This document shows, in pieces, positions 24,619 through 37,235 of a DNA stretch of 64,000 nt. How positions within the stretch are numbered: the stretch's first letter is position 1; every line of letters starts with the position of its first letter. The notes under the pieces are model-generated. The model saw nothing but the letters and a program-made list of their open reading frames with translations, searched no databases and was not told the origin of the DNA. The position numbers were made by a program, and so were the translations under genes. Source of the DNA: Lingula anatina (lineage: Eukaryota; Brachiopoda; Lingulata; Lingulida; Lingulidae); contig NW_019774692.1 of assembly GCF_001039355.2 (NCBI RefSeq), forward strand, positions 172,820 through 236,819, given 5' to 3'.

Positions 24619-25620
24619 ATGTGTAAAAAAATATTTTCAAAAGAAGAAAAAAAAATATTTAATTTAATTAAAAATGAAATTATTAAATTTAATAAAATAA
24701 TAATTTTAGGTCATATAAATCCAGATGGTGATTCATTAGGTTCACAAGTTGGTTTTAAAAATTTATTAAAAGAAAATTTTGAAAATAAACAAATTTTAAT
24801 AAGTGGTGATTATTCAAATATTTCAAATTTAGATTTTTTAGACTATAAAGTATCTAATAAAAAATTAAAACAAAAAGATTTTGATGAATCATTAGTTTTT
24901 TTAGTAGATGTACAAGATATTGAAAGAACTGAATATTCAAATTTTAAATTTAAAAATTTAATAATAATTGATCATCATAAAGAAACTAAAAAACACAATT
25001 GTTTAGTTAGTTGAATAAATGAAAAATATTCAGCTGCAACACAAATGATTGTTGATTTAGGTAGAAATTTTAATTGAAAATTTAATGAAAAAACTGCAAC
25101 ATCATTATTAACTGGAACAATAACTGATACTGGTAATTTTAAATATAATTCTGTAAATTATGAAACATTTGAAAATGCAAGTTTTTTAATTAAAAAAAAC
25201 GCTAATTTAAAATTAATTCATGAAAATATAAATAAAGTTACTAATAATGATATTAAAGTATTAAATTATATTTATAAAAATATATATAACAAAAATAAAT
25301 TAATATCACTTATTTTTAAACCACAAGATAAAGAAAAACTGCCATTTTTAAAACATCACTCACAAATAAGAAGATTTATTAGTAACTTTAATTTTACAAA
25401 TAATAGTTTAGTAAGAGTATTTTTTATACAATTAAATGAAAAAGATGAAATTAAATGTTCAATGCGTGGAAGTTTAAATTTTAATGTTAGAGAAATAGCA
25501 AATAAATTTGGTGGTGGTGGTCACTTTTTGGCAAGTGGTATCAAATTAAAAAATTGAAAACAAGTTAAAGATGTTTTAAAAGAAATTAAATTAAAAATAA
25601 AAATGATACAAAAAAAATAA
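24619..25620 (+). CDS. nrnA: DHH family phosphoesterase, NrnA-like
   Basis: A 333-residue cytosolic phosphoesterase of the bifunctional nanoRNase/pAp phosphatase type. DHH motifs are present in order: HINPDGDSLGS, VDVQD, DHHK, and TDTGNF; the C-terminal DHHA1 domain shows GGGGHFLASG. Such enzymes degrade short RNAs and, in mollicutes lacking GdpP, may also hydrolyse pApA from c-di-AMP, which would link it to the cyclase at 8403-8987. Starts 3 bases after asnS. Last gene of the plus-strand block, convergent with tsaC. Confidence 0.88.
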
Positions 25621-25643
25621 AATTTTAAATATTATTAATTAAT

Positions 25644-26144
25644 TTATCTAATATATTTTTTTGTTTTATATTCAATGATTTTTGAAGAATTTACTGAACA
25701 TGTTTTTTCATTTAATTCAATAAAATCAACTTTTTTTAATCAAAAATATAAATTATTAAATTCATATTTGCCACTAATATTACAACTTGTTGCAAAAAGT
25801 GGGCCTGTTTTATCAATAATATCTTTTAATCATTCTCATTTAACCATTCTAATTGCAATTGTTTCTTTTTTTTTATTCTTTGATTCAAAAATAACGGTTA
25901 TTGGTTCAATTAATTCTTCAAAAAAATTTTTAATATTATCATCAATTTCAATAAATTCTTTTAATTGTTCAAAAGAAGAAACTAAAATTGGTAGCTTTTT
26001 ATTTTTAGATCTTTTTTTAATTTTAAAAATTTTTTTCTCTGTTTTTAAATTCCCAATTTTTGTAACAATTCCATAAATTGTATCAGTTGGAATAATTCCA
26101 ATTTCATTATTATTTAATTTTAAAATTATTTCTTCTTTAGTCAT
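25644..26144 (-). CDS. tsaC: Threonylcarbamoyl-AMP synthase TsaC (YrdC/Sua5 domain)
   Basis: First enzyme of t6A synthesis: makes threonylcarbamoyl-AMP from Thr, bicarbonate and ATP. A 166-residue single YrdC domain. IPTDTIYGI, KKRSKNKKLPI (family KxRxxxxPL) and GPLFATSCNISG (family GPLxxTSAN-x-SG) are diagnostic. Trp residues are TGA-encoded. It follows prmC with a 3-base gap and faces nrnA. Completes three of the four t6A genes seen in the window. Confidence 0.92.
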
Positions 26145-26147
26145 TAT

Positions 26148-26774
26148 TTAAAAATTATATATAAAAACAAAACGATTTAAACCTGAATAGTCATTTTTAA
26201 ATTCAAAATTAACATTATTTAAGTTATTTTTAATTAATTCTTTAATGTCTTTTTTTTGTTTATATCCAATTTCTAATGCTATTAAAAAATTTTTTTTTAA
26301 ATATTTTGTTACATTTTTAAAAAATATTTTAAAAAAATACAATCCATCTTTACCACCAAATAGTGCTTCTTTTGGATCTCAATTTAAAATTTCATTAGAA
26401 AATATAAAATCATCTTCAACATATGGTAAATTTGCAATAATTAAATCAAATTTACCATTTACATTTTCAAACATATTACTTTTATAAATATTTAATTTAG
26501 CATTTAATTTTTTTGCATTTTCTTTTGTATTTTTAATAGCTAAATCAGAAATATCAACAGAATCAATTTCTAAATTTTTATTTTTTTTAAAAAGAGAAAT
26601 AGAAATAACTCCAGAACCACAACCAATTTCTAAAACTTTATTTTTATATGGAAATAATTTAATAAAATTTTCAAAAGTTAAATCAACCAATTGTTCTGTC
26701 TCTGGTCTTGGCATTAAAACTTTTTGATAAATAATAAATTCTGATTCATAAAAAAATATTTTTTTAATTTTCAT
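26148..26774 (-). CDS. prmC: Release factor glutamine methyltransferase PrmC, short form
   Basis: Methylates the GGQ glutamine of release factors using SAM. The methyltransferase core is complete: MPRPETEQLV, SAM-binding VLEIGCGSGVIS, and the catalytic motif as NLPY rather than the usual NPPY. At 208 residues it lacks most of the roughly 75-residue N-terminal helical substrate-binding domain of ordinary PrmC; only about 20 residues precede the PRPETE motif and no upstream open frame continues it. In many Firmicutes and mollicutes prmC is next to prfA; here prfA is 6 kb away beside tdk. MetK, which makes SAM, is at 44601-45791. Confidence 0.85.
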
Positions 26775-27007
26775 TTATTTAATTTTATCTTTTATTAAAA
26801 AAATTATTTATTACTAAAAAATAACAATAATATTTTTATATTTTATATTACTTAATAATTCTAAAATATCATTTTTTTATCAATAATTTTCAATATAAAT
26901 ATTAATTAAAATTATAATTTATATTATTTTTATTTTAAAAAATTATTAATAGAAATTTTTTAATTTTATTTAAATCATATTTTATATAAATACATATTAA
27001 AATTTGT

Positions 27008-28069
27008 TTAAATTTGATTTTTATTTGTTTTTTTTGTTTTTAATTCTTTATATTTAATTTTTAATTTTGATTTATTATTATTTATTTTTTTAACAATTTC
27101 ATAAAAAACAATAATTAAAATTGGTATTACATAAACTAAAGCATTAAATAAATTTTCTAATGATGAATAATAACTTCTAAATTCATCTTTTTGTAATTGT
27201 GTTATATAAATTTCTGGATCTGGTTCAATAGAAATTATTTTTGATGTAAAATTTGATAACATTGCAATTAATAAAGTAAATATTGAAATAAATAAAACTT
27301 TGCTTCTTCCCAACAACATCATTGATAACCCTAAATATCCAAAGCCAGAAACAGATCCGGAAAATTTTCCGCTAAATTCTACAAAAAATCAAGATGCTAT
27401 AGTCATTAAAAATGAACCTAATAAAACAGCAATATATTTATATCTTTCGGGTGAAATACCTAATGTTTTCAAAACTTTTGGATCAATACCAACTGATTTT
27501 ATTCTTAATCCTGTTGTTGTTTTTGCAATAAAAAATCAAACAAATGGAATGATAAAAAATAATAACAAAATTGGTAAAAATAATTGAAAATAATTAGTAA
27601 CTTTTTGATACATAAAACTTTCATAACTTGAAAATGTAAAAAATGTATCAAAATGTTTACTTGTAAATGCTACATCATTAGTAAGAATTATTGTAACAAA
27701 TGAAGCTATTCCTCCAGTTACAATATTTATACCAATACCAACAAGAATTTGATTAATTTTTAAGGTTATTGTTAAAAATCCAAATATTAATGTTATCAAA
27801 AATACAAATAAAAATGAACCTAAAATACTTAAAAATGTATTTAAATATATTGCATTTTGAATTGTTATTGTTTTTTTTAAAATTAAACCAAAAATAACAT
27901 ATCCAAAAACACCTGTTATCAATTGACCTTCAAGTGCAAGATTTATAATTCCAGCTTTAGAACAAAATAAAGCAGTAATTGCAATTAATAAAAGAAAACC
28001 AAAAATTAATAATGTTTTTGTTTCAAAAAAATTACGTATATCATATCAATTTGTAATTATTTCACTCAT
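27008..28069 (-). CDS. ABC transporter permease, nucleoside/sugar type (subunit 2)
   Basis: A 353-residue membrane permease of the BPD_transp_2 family, like YufQ/NupC of nucleoside importers. Typical stretches: NLALEGQLITGVFG (family N-L-x-x-E-G-x-M), NQILVGIGINI and KTTTGLRIKSVGIDPKVLKTLGI, the coupling loop contacting the ATPase. About nine helices; the C-terminal 30 residues are a Lys-rich cytosolic tail. Its ATG overlaps the stop of the partner permease (TAATG). Substrate is probably a nucleoside, given the BmpA-like binding protein in the same operon. Confidence 0.88.
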
Positions 28070-29181
28070 TAAACAAAACTCCTATTATTTTGAAATTTTC
28101 TTTTAAATTGATTAAAAATAGATTTTATCTTTAATTTTTGTTCTTCATTAAAAAATAATTGATTAAAAAATGGAACTAATAACAAAATAAGACCTATAAC
28201 AACTTGCGAAACTTCAGTTGTTAAATGACTAATTGGTATTGTATTTTGTTGACATCTAATTAATGCTATAAAAAATGAAACAAATGGCAAACCAATAACA
28301 GAATATTGCGATAATCAAACAATTGTAATTGTATCAAAACCATTATTTGGTAAAGCTTCATTTAAATATAACTTATTACTTTCAATATTTTTAAAATAAT
28401 AAAACATTCCTGCAACTCCAGACATTATTCCAGAAATTAAGAATATTTTAAATACATTTTTTCTATAATCTATTCCTGTATATCTAACTGACTTTTTATA
28501 TTTACTAAGCATTTTAAGTTTTAAACCATACCTTGTTTTAAACATTAAATAACCAATAAAAGAAAAAATAATGATTGAAATAATCACTGAAATTGGAATT
28601 ATTTCAAAAATTGCAAAATTATATTGAACAATAATTCCTAATGATTCTTTTGTTGATAATTTTTCAATAGGATCTAATATTTCTTTTTGTTTTACTAAAA
28701 ATCTAAATAAAAACATTACTATAAAATTAAAGAAAATACCTGTTAAAACTTCATTTATATTAAAATAAATTTTTAAAAATGCAACAAGTAATGAAAGAAA
28801 AACAGATGCAATTATTCCTGATAAAACTAATAATGGAAATCAATTTACATTTGGTTGTATTTTTTTTAAACCATACCCAGTAAAATAAATTACTAATCCA
28901 GATAATGACATTTGTCCTGCAACAAAAACATTTACAAGACCTGATTTATAACATAATAAAACTGATAAAGAACCAATTAAAAAAGGTGCAAAAACTGAAA
29001 AAATTTCTAATATTTGTCTTTTTGAAAAAATTCAATCATAAAATAAATTTTTTACTAATAAATTACCATTTTGACCAGGAACTGAAAATAATAATAATCA
29101 AAAAATAAAAATAACCAAAAAAATTGAAAAAATAGTAACAATTAATTTATTAATTCCTTTATTTAAATATTTATAATTCAT
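28069..29181 (-). CDS. ABC transporter permease, nucleoside/sugar type (subunit 1)
   Basis: A 370-residue partner permease (YufP/NupB type). Features: NVFVAGQMSLSG, INEVLTGIFFNFI and TRYGLKLKMLSKYKKSVRYTGID, matching the family coupling segment before DYRKNVFKIFLISG. It carries an N-terminal extra helix, as YufP proteins do. Trp codons are TGA. Located 5 bases after the ATPase gene and overlapping the second permease by one base, as expected for a stoichiometric operon. Confidence 0.88.
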
Positions 29182-29186
29182 TACTT

Positions 29187-30923
29187 TTATATTCCTTTTG
29201 TTATTAATTTACTTATTTTATTTAAAGCGTTTGTTTCTTTTGGATTAACTTCTCCCATAATACGCCCTTTACTTAAAACCAATACTCTATCTGATAAAGA
29301 TAATATTTCTCCTAAATCTGTTGATGTAAATAAAATTGTTTTTCCTCTATTTCTTAATTTCATAAATTCTTCATAAATAAATCCAATCGAAAGTTTATCA
29401 ATTCCTCAAGTTGGTTGATCAATTAATAATAACTCAGGATCATTTAACATTTCACGACCAATAATAAATTTTTGTTGATTACCACCTGATAATGTTTGTG
29501 CTGTTTCTTCAACATCATTTGTTCCTTTAATGTTGTATTTTTTACACATATTTTTTGTTATCTTTTTTATTTTTTCATATTCAATATTTCCAAAAATACC
29601 ACTAAAATATTCTTGATTTTCAAGACTATTAAAACATATATTTATATATAAACTTTCATTTTTTAATAAAGCTTCATTAATTCTATCTCTTGGAACATAA
29701 GAGATACCATGTTTTTTTAATGTTTGTACTTTATATTTTTTTCAATCCATCTTTTGTTCTAAAAAATTATTTGAAAAAAAACTTGTATTTCCATCATAAT
29801 AAATTTTCCCATTAATATTTTTTTCAATTCCAGTAATAGTTTCAAGTATTTGTTTTTGACCATTATTTTCTATTCCAGCAATTCCAACAATTTCACCTTT
29901 ATTTAATTCAAAACTAATATTATGTAAACATTCTTTTTTATTATTTGATAAAAGATTTAAATTTTTTACTACTAATCTTTTTTCATCTAATACTTTTTTT
30001 CTTTTAAAATTATCTAAATCAAAAACCCTTTCACCTTCAACCATTTTTGAAATCATTTCTTCAGTTGTAATATCTTTTGTGTTATAAGTACCAATTATGT
30101 TTCCATGTCTAATAATTGAAACTTTATCAGTAATTTCTTTAATTTCATCAACTTTATGTGTAATAAATAAAATTGCTTTCCCAGCTTTTCTATATTTATC
30201 TAATAATTTTAAAAACTCCTTAATTTCATCTAAAGTTAAAACAGAAGTTGGTTCATCAAAAATAATAATTTCTGATTCTTTTGATAAAAGCTTTAACATT
30301 TCTGTTTTTTGTTGTTCATTAATTGAAATATCTTTTATTTTTCTTTCTAAATTTAAATTTAATTTATATTTTTTAATTAAATTTTCTAATTTTTTATAAT
30401 TTTCTTTATTATATGAAAGTCATGAAATAATTTCTTTATCTTTTTTAAAAATTAAATTATTAAGTTTTTTTTCATATATATTTAAATGATTTTTGTTTTT
30501 TTTAATATATTTTTTTTCTTTAAATCACTTGTCTAATTTTTCAATTTTATTTTTTAATTTTTCTTCAATTTTTCTAATTTTATCTTGCTTTTTTAATTCA
30601 TTTCCAAGAATTATATTTTCATAAATTGAAAAATCATCAATCAATGAAAAATGTTGATGAATTATACCAATTTTATTTGCATTTGAAATTTCTTGATTAT
30701 GATAATTTATTAATTTCCCATTAATTTCAATCTTTCCAGAAGTTTTTTCAAATTCACCAAATATTATTTTAACAAGTGTTGATTTACCAGCACCATTTTC
30801 ACCTAACAAAGCATGTATTTGACCATATTTTAATTCCAAATTAATGTTTTCATTTGCTTTTATACCATTTGGATAAATTTTAGTTATATTTGTTAATTTT
30901 ATTGCAGTATTATTTTTAAACAT
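29187..30923 (-). CDS. ABC transporter ATPase with two nucleotide-binding domains
   Basis: A 578-residue double ATPase of the YufO/NupA type that powers the importer. Domain 1: Walker A GENGAGKST near residue 41, Q-loop HQHFSL, Walker B IIIFDEPTS. Domain 2: LSGGNQQKF signature and Walker B with Gln in place of the catalytic Glu (IDQPTWGID), as is usual for this family. Between the Q-loop region (NIILGNE) and the degenerate signature (ISINEQQ) of domain 1 there is an insertion of about 50 Lys- and Asn-rich residues not found in ordinary YufO. Five or more Trp codons are TGA. Confidence 0.9.
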
Positions 30924-30929
30924 TATTCT

Positions 30930-32351
30930 CTATTTATCATTTAATGATAAGTCTCTTTTTCTCATATATTCAATTGGATTTTGGCTACGAAGCAAATCAT
31001 AATATTCTTTTTTATCTGCAATTTTATTAATTGATTTTAAATATTCTAAATATAAAAGTATTAAACCTTTATTATCTAAAGTAATTTTAGAAACATCAGT
31101 TTTTATATCTATCTTTGCAATTTGTGGTTTATTGTTACCTAAAATATTTGGACTTAAACTATTTAAATTAATAACATCTTTATACAATTTAGATTTAACA
31201 AAATATTTTTTTCAAATAATATCTTTTTTATATGATTCTGGTATTGTTCCAAAATTATGTCCTCCAAATATTAAGTTTTTACCACTCAATTTTTTATAAA
31301 TTTCAGTTTTATAAATATTTTTAACAATTCTTTTATAATCAATTATTGCAGATGTAATTATTTTTTTTAATTGTTGACCACCTAAATTTTCTTTTGCATC
31401 AACATCAACACCTATAACAAAATGTTTTTTATTTGATTTTTCATCTTGTTCTAATGCTGCATCTGCTGCATCTGAAACAAATGGAACAGCTATCATAAAA
31501 ATAATTGATGATCCATTTGCAAAAATTCTTTCACTAACTGTTTTTGCTTTCTTTTTAATAGTTAAATCAGATGCATCAAATGAACCAATTTCATCATATT
31601 CACTATGTATAAATTCAACTCTTTTATTAATATCATCTGTTTTATTTTTTAATTGATAAATTTTATTAAAAATATAAATACCCACTTTAAATCCTAAAGC
31701 ATATTTTAAAATAGGATCAATTGTCAATCCACCAATACTACTAAAATGAATTTGTTTACCTGGTCTTTTTTTATTACCATCTTTTAATTTATCTAAATTT
31801 TCTGCTGCTCATGCTGCAGAATAAATACCAGCATGATAACCAGAATAATGTTGTAAAGAATTTGTTTGTCATAAATTTTTAGGTCAATTTATATCATTTT
31901 TATCTTTGCTATAATATGTACCAACTGAAACAAATTTAATATTTTCATCATAAGATTTTAAATACTTTTTTAAAAAAGAAGTCAATGTAAATCCTGGTAA
32001 AACAACTTTGTCAATACCATATGTTTTTATAAAGTAATCAATATGTTTTTTATTTATTTCTGGATCTAATGCGCTACCTGAAAATGCAAAACCTATTTTA
32101 CTTGAAAATTCATTGTTTTTTCTATTACAGTCATAAGTTTTAATACCTTCACCTTCACAAACACCTTCGATTATTTTTTGATTAAATCCACGGTCATTAT
32201 AACCTTGTGGAAATGTAATGTTAACATATGAACTTAAACTATCAAAACTTTTTATTACACTAAAAATAACTAAAATAACTAAAGAAATTATTATCAAAAA
32301 TAAAAATAAAACTTTTTTTCAAAATTTTTTAGAAATTTCAGTATTAAACAT
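30930..32351 (-). CDS. BmpA/Med-like substrate-binding protein, membrane anchored, no lipobox
   Basis: A 473-residue extracellular binding protein of the BMP family (purine nucleoside receptors). N-terminal: a single hydrophobic helix at residues 13-35 with no Cys after it, so it is not a classic lipoprotein and probably stays as an uncleaved anchor. Then the family start FPQGYNDRGFNQKIIEG, a periplasmic-binding alpha/beta core with HYSGYHAGIYSAAWAA, SSIGGLTIDPILKYALGF, and FVIGVDVDAK (family V-I-G-V-D-x-D). The C-terminal approximately 100 residues are Lys-rich and extra. Located directly upstream of the ATPase and both permeases. Ligand inferred from family, not visible. Confidence 0.85.
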
Positions 32352-32473
32352 ATTTAATTTTATTATTTAATATAATAACAAAAAAAAATATCATTAAAAA
32401 AAACAAAACAAAACATTGTGTTAAATAAAGAAAAAAAAATGTTAAATTTTTAATATTTTATTTTTTTAATATT

Positions 32474-33544
32474 TTATTTTTTTAATTCTTGTTCTTTTTT
32501 TCAAATCAAAAGTATATTTCAAAATGGTTCAAAATCACCTTGCATAACTTTTTCAATATTTTTATATGAATAATTAATTCTATGATCAGTAACTCTATTT
32601 TGTGGAAAATTATAAGTTCTAATTTTTTCAGATCTCATTCCTGTTCCTACTTGTTTACTTCTTTTTTCACTAAATTCTTTACTTGCTTTTGATTCATAAT
32701 AATTATATAAACGACTTCTTAATACTTTTAAAGCTTTATCTTTATTATCATGTTGCGAACGCCCATCTTGACAAGAAACAACAATTCCAGTTTTTAAATG
32801 AGTTATACGTATTGCAGAATTTGTTGTATTAACATGTTGACCACCAGCTCCACTACTTCTAAATGTATCAATTCTTATTTCATCAGGATTTATTTTAACT
32901 TCTGTTTCATTTCTTTCTTTTAAAATAGCAACTGTAACTGTTGAAGTGTGTACTCTTCCTTGTGTTTCAGTTTTTGGTACCCTTTGAACTCTATGAACAC
33001 CTGCTTCAAATTGAAGTTTATTAAAAATTTGTTTATCTTTTACAAGAATTGAAATTAATGAATATCCTCCAGAATCTGTTCCACTAGTTGATAAAATTTC
33101 TGTTTTTATTTTTAATTTTTTTAAAAATTTAAAATAAGCCTGTACTAATTCAAAAGCAAATAATTCTGATTCTACACCACCTGCTGCAGAACGTATTTCA
33201 ATAATTGTATTACCATCTTTTTCTTTTGATTTTTCTTCAAATTCTTTTTCAATTTTATTTATTATTTCTTCTGATTCTTTTTCTAAATTTAAAATCTCAT
33301 TTTTTATTTCTTCTTTTAAATCAATTTCAACAGAATTAATCATTTTTTTTAATTGTTTAATTTCACTTTGATTTTTTAATCAATGATTAAAAAAATCAAC
33401 AACATTTTTAAGAGAAGAAATTTCTTTTGAAATTTTAGTATATTCATCTAAATTAGAAATAACTTTACTATCTGAAAGTTTATTTATATTTGCATCATAT
33501 TTTTTTTTTAATTTATTTAATTTTTCGTTTAATAACTTATTCAT
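32474..33544 (-). CDS. prfA: Peptide chain release factor 1
   Basis: Reads UAA and UAG at the ribosome and releases the peptide; 356 residues. The catalytic GGQ is in [11 protein letters not shown]; the codon-reading tripeptide of RF1 (P-x-T) appears as PKT in [12 protein letters not shown], where PAT or PVT is usual. With UGA used for Trp, RF2 is expected to be absent and none is seen here. Overlaps the second thymidine kinase by 8 bases; the tdk-prfA pair is a common mollicute and Bacillus arrangement, but prmC is not next to it. Confidence 0.95.
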
Positions 33545-34142
33545 ATTTATTTAAATCAAATTCAATAAAACATTTTCTACAACGTGGTTCATATTTACCT
33601 GTACCACCAATTAAAATTTTTGGATAATTATAATCTACAACTTTAAAATCTTTAATTCTTTGACTATGTGTTGCAATATTATTACATTTTGAACAAATAG
33701 AAAAATATTTATCAATTACATCTGAATAAACTAATAAATGAGATAACAAACTATTATATTGATTTCAATAATCTTTATCTAAACCACTACAAATAACAAT
33801 TTTATCTTGTTTTATTAATTCTTTAATAATTGGAAAAATTGAAATATCTAAAAATTGTACCTCATCAATTGCAATTGCATCAAAATTTTTATTTTTTTCT
33901 AAAATTTTTTTAAAAGAATTTAAATCAGAAATTAAATTAGCTTCAATTTGTGTTTTATTATGTGAAATAAGAATATTTTTATAAGTATAACGTTTGTCAA
34001 TTAATGGTTTAAAAACTAAAACTTTTTTTTTTGCTCTTCTTAAAACATTTATTCTTCTTATTAACTCTTCTGTTTTACCAGAAAACATTGGTCCAGTTAT
34101 TAAAGATAATGTACCTTTATTTAATCAACTAATTCCACTCAT
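33537..34142 (-). CDS. tdk: Thymidine kinase, copy 2 (next to prfA)
   Basis: A 201-residue TK1-type enzyme: Walker A GPMFSGKTEELIRR, catalytic DEVQFLD, CSGLDKDYW, and the Cys4 zinc site CSKC plus CRKC. GGTGKYEPRCRKC near the C terminus matches the family thymidine-binding lasso (G-x-x-x-Y-x-x-x-C). Position beside prfA is the ancestral one, so this copy is the most likely orthologue of ordinary tdk. It starts 34 bases after fusA and ends inside prfA. Confidence 0.92.
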
Positions 34143-34176
34143 AATTTAATTTTATATTAATTTTAATTAAATTATT

Positions 34177-36267
34177 TTATTCAATTGAAGCACCAGTAAA
34201 GTTATTTTCTTTAATAATTTTTTCTTGAATTGATTTTGGAGATGCTTTATAATTTAAAAATTTCATTGAATAATTTGCACGTCCTTGTGTTATTGAACGA
34301 AGAATAGTTGAATATCCAAACATTTCATCTAATGGAACTTCAGATTTAATAACTTCAATACCTTTATTTCTAGTTGTTTCTTTTATTGAACCTCTTCTAG
34401 AAGTTAAATCGCCAATAACATCACCATAATATTCAATTGGAGTTGTTACTTCAACATCCATAATAGGTTCTAGAATTTGAATTTTTGTTTTATTTTTTGT
34501 TTCTCTTAATGCCATTGCAGCAGCAACTTTAAATGCAAATTCAGATGAATCAACATCATGGAAAGAACCATCATAAAGTGTTGCTTTTAATTTAACAACA
34601 GGATATCCAGCAATAATTCCTTTTTCCATATTTTTTAATAATGATGTTTCAATTGGTTTAATATATTCTTTTGGAATTTTACCACCTGAAATTTTATTAA
34701 CAAACTCAAAATTATTCTCTGAATCAACAAGTGGTTCAAATTTAATTAAAACATGTCCATATTGACCACGACCACCAGATTGTTTTGCATATTTTATTTC
34801 AACATCTGCAAGACCAGTTAATGCCTCACGATATGAAACTTTTGGTTGTCCAACTTTAACATCAACTTTAAATTCACGTCTCATTCTTTCAATTAAAACA
34901 TCAAGATGTAATTCACCCATACCAGCAATAATTGTTTGATTTGTTTCATAATCCATTCAAGTTCTAAATGTTGGATCTTCTGATGCTAATCCTTTTAATG
35001 CATCACTCATTTTTTCTTGATCAGCTTTTGTTGCAGGTTCTAATGACATTGAAATAACTGGTTCTGGAAAGTGCATTTTTTCCAAAATAATTTGATTATT
35101 TAAATCACAAATTGTTTCTCCAGTAAATGTTTTTTTAATCCCTACTGCAGCAACTATATCACCAGCATATGCTTCTTTAATTTCTTTTCTAGTATTTGCA
35201 TGCATTTGAATTAAACGACCAACTCTTTCTTTAATACCTTTATTAGTATTTATTACATATGAACCAGATAATAATTTACCAGAATATATTCTTAAAAATA
35301 CTAATTTTCCAATGTATGGATCTGTCATAATTTTAAAAACTAATGCACTAAATGGTTCATCAGATGTTAATTTTCTTTCAATTTTTTTTCCATCAAGAGT
35401 TTCACCTTTAACAAGTTTAATATCATTTGGAGATGGTAAAAAATCTACAATTGCATCAATAAGTGGTTTAACACCTTTGTTTTTAAATGCAGTTCCAACT
35501 AAAACTGGAAAAATTTCACATTTTAATGTACCTTTTCTAAGTGCAGATTTTAATTCAGAAACAGTAATATCATCACCTTCTAAATATTTATTCATCAAAT
35601 TATCATCAAAAGTAACAATTTTTTCTATCATTTCTGCTCTTGCTAAATCACATTTTTCTTTTAATTCTTCAGGAATTTCTTTAATATCTGCAATTTCATG
35701 TGGACCACCATCATAAAAATATGCTTTCATTGTCATTAAATCAACAATTCCTTTAAAATCTGATTCAGCACCAATTGCAACTTGAATAGGACATGGATTA
35801 CCACCTAATCTATCAATTATTGTTTTTACTGCTTTTTCTGGATCAGCACCAATTTTATCCATTTTATTTAAAAAAATAATTCTAGGTACTTTATAATTAT
35901 CTGCTTGACGTCAAACAGTTTCAGTTTGTGGTTCAACACCAACTTGTGCATCTAAAACAGTAACAGCACCATCTAAAACACGTAATGAACGTTCTACTTC
36001 AATTGTAAAATCAACATGTCCAGGAGTATCAATTATATTTATTTTATTTTCTTTTCAAAATACTGTTGTAGCAGCAGATGTAATTGTAATACCACGTTCT
36101 TGTTCTTGATCCATTCAATCCATTTGTGATTCACCTTCATGTGTTTCACCAATTTTTGTTATACGACCAGTATGATATAAAATTCTTTCTGTTGTAGTTG
36201 TTTTTCCAGCATCAATATGTGCCATAATACCAATATTACGTAGTTTTGAAATTTGTTCTAAATTCAT
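34177..36267 (-). CDS. fusA: Elongation factor G
   Basis: Ribosomal translocase GTPase, 696 residues. G1 [15 protein letters not shown], switch [11 protein letters not shown], and NKMDKIG (G4) are intact, followed by domains II-V; the C-terminal half includes [18 protein letters not shown]. Trp codons in [11 protein letters not shown] and elsewhere are TGA. It forms the str cluster rpsL-rpsG-fusA in the canonical order. Confidence 0.98.
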
Positions 36268-36307
36268 TTAAATAAAAATTAACCCCTTTAATTTTTTTGT
36301 ATATTTT

Positions 36308-36772
36308 TTATCAAGAAAAATATGCAAATGCTTTATTTGCTTCTGCCATTTTATGAACAGTTTCTTTTTTCTTATAAGCTGTTCCATCTTTTTTAGCAGC
36401 TAATTTAATTTCTTGTGTTAATCTTTCAATCATTGTTTTTTCTTTACGTTTTCTAGCTGCATCTATTAATCATCTTAATGCAAGTGCAATTTGTCTATCA
36501 CTTGTAACTTTTGTAGGAACTTGATAACGAGCACCTCCTACTTTTTTAGATTTTAATTCAACATTAGGTTTTAAATTTTCTAAAACTTTTTCATAAACTT
36601 TTAATGGATCTTTTTTTTCTTTTTTTAAATTATTAAAAGTTTCATAAACAATTTTTAAAGCTAAATTTTTCTTTCCTGATTTCATAACAGAAATAATTAA
36701 TTTTGTTACAAGAACTGAATTATAAACTGAATCAGGTAATACTTTTCTTTTAATTGGTTTTAATTTACGCAT
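36308..36772 (-). CDS. rpsG: Small ribosomal subunit protein S7
   Basis: Binds the 3' domain of 16S rRNA, 154 residues, with family segments VGGARYQVP and [13 protein letters not shown]. The conserved final Trp is encoded by TGA just before the TAA stop, good direct evidence for code 4. Another TGA encodes the conserved Trp in ALRWL. Lies 3 bases after rpsL and 40 before fusA. Confidence 0.98.
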
Positions 36773-36775
36773 TTT

Positions 36776-37189
36776 TTATTTTTTTGGTCTTTTAACTCCA
36801 TATTTTGAACGTGATGTTTTTCTTTCTTTAACACCTTGCGTGTCTAAAACATTACGTATAATTTTATATCTAACACTTGGTAAATCACGAACATTACCAC
36901 CACGAATAAGAACAGATGAGTGTTCTTGTAAATTATGTCCTTCTCCTGGAATATATACTGTTACTTCTTTTCCATTTGTTAAAGCAACACGTGCATATTT
37001 TCTTAAAGCAGAATTAGGTTTTTTTGGTGTCATTGTTCCAACACGCAAACAAACACCACTTTTTTGTGGAGAGTACAAAACACTTGTTTTCTTATTTAAT
37101 GAATTTGTTCATATACGTAAAATAGGAGTTTTAGATTTAATTCTTTTATTTCCTCTTCCTTTTCTAGTTAATTGATTTATTGTAGGCAT
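36776..37189 (-). CDS. rpsL: Small ribosomal subunit protein S12
   Basis: Decoding-centre protein, 137 residues. [35 protein letters not shown] and the basic KRPKK tail are typical. Starts with MPTINQL as in nearly all S12 proteins. First gene of the str cluster. Confidence 0.98.
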
Positions 37190-37235
37190 AATTTATTACT
37201 AATTTTTATATAGTATTTTATATCAAAAACTTTTT

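Noticed and set aside
29187-30923. Gln in place of the Walker B catalytic Glu in ATPase domain 2 as a loss-of-function mutation
   Set aside because: This substitution is typical of the second domain in the YufO-type family, so it is not specific to this gene.
32440-32473. Direct repeat TTTAATATTTTATTTTTT after prfA as a terminator or regulatory site
   Set aside because: Pure A/T with no stable hairpin; such repeats arise by chance or slippage in this composition.
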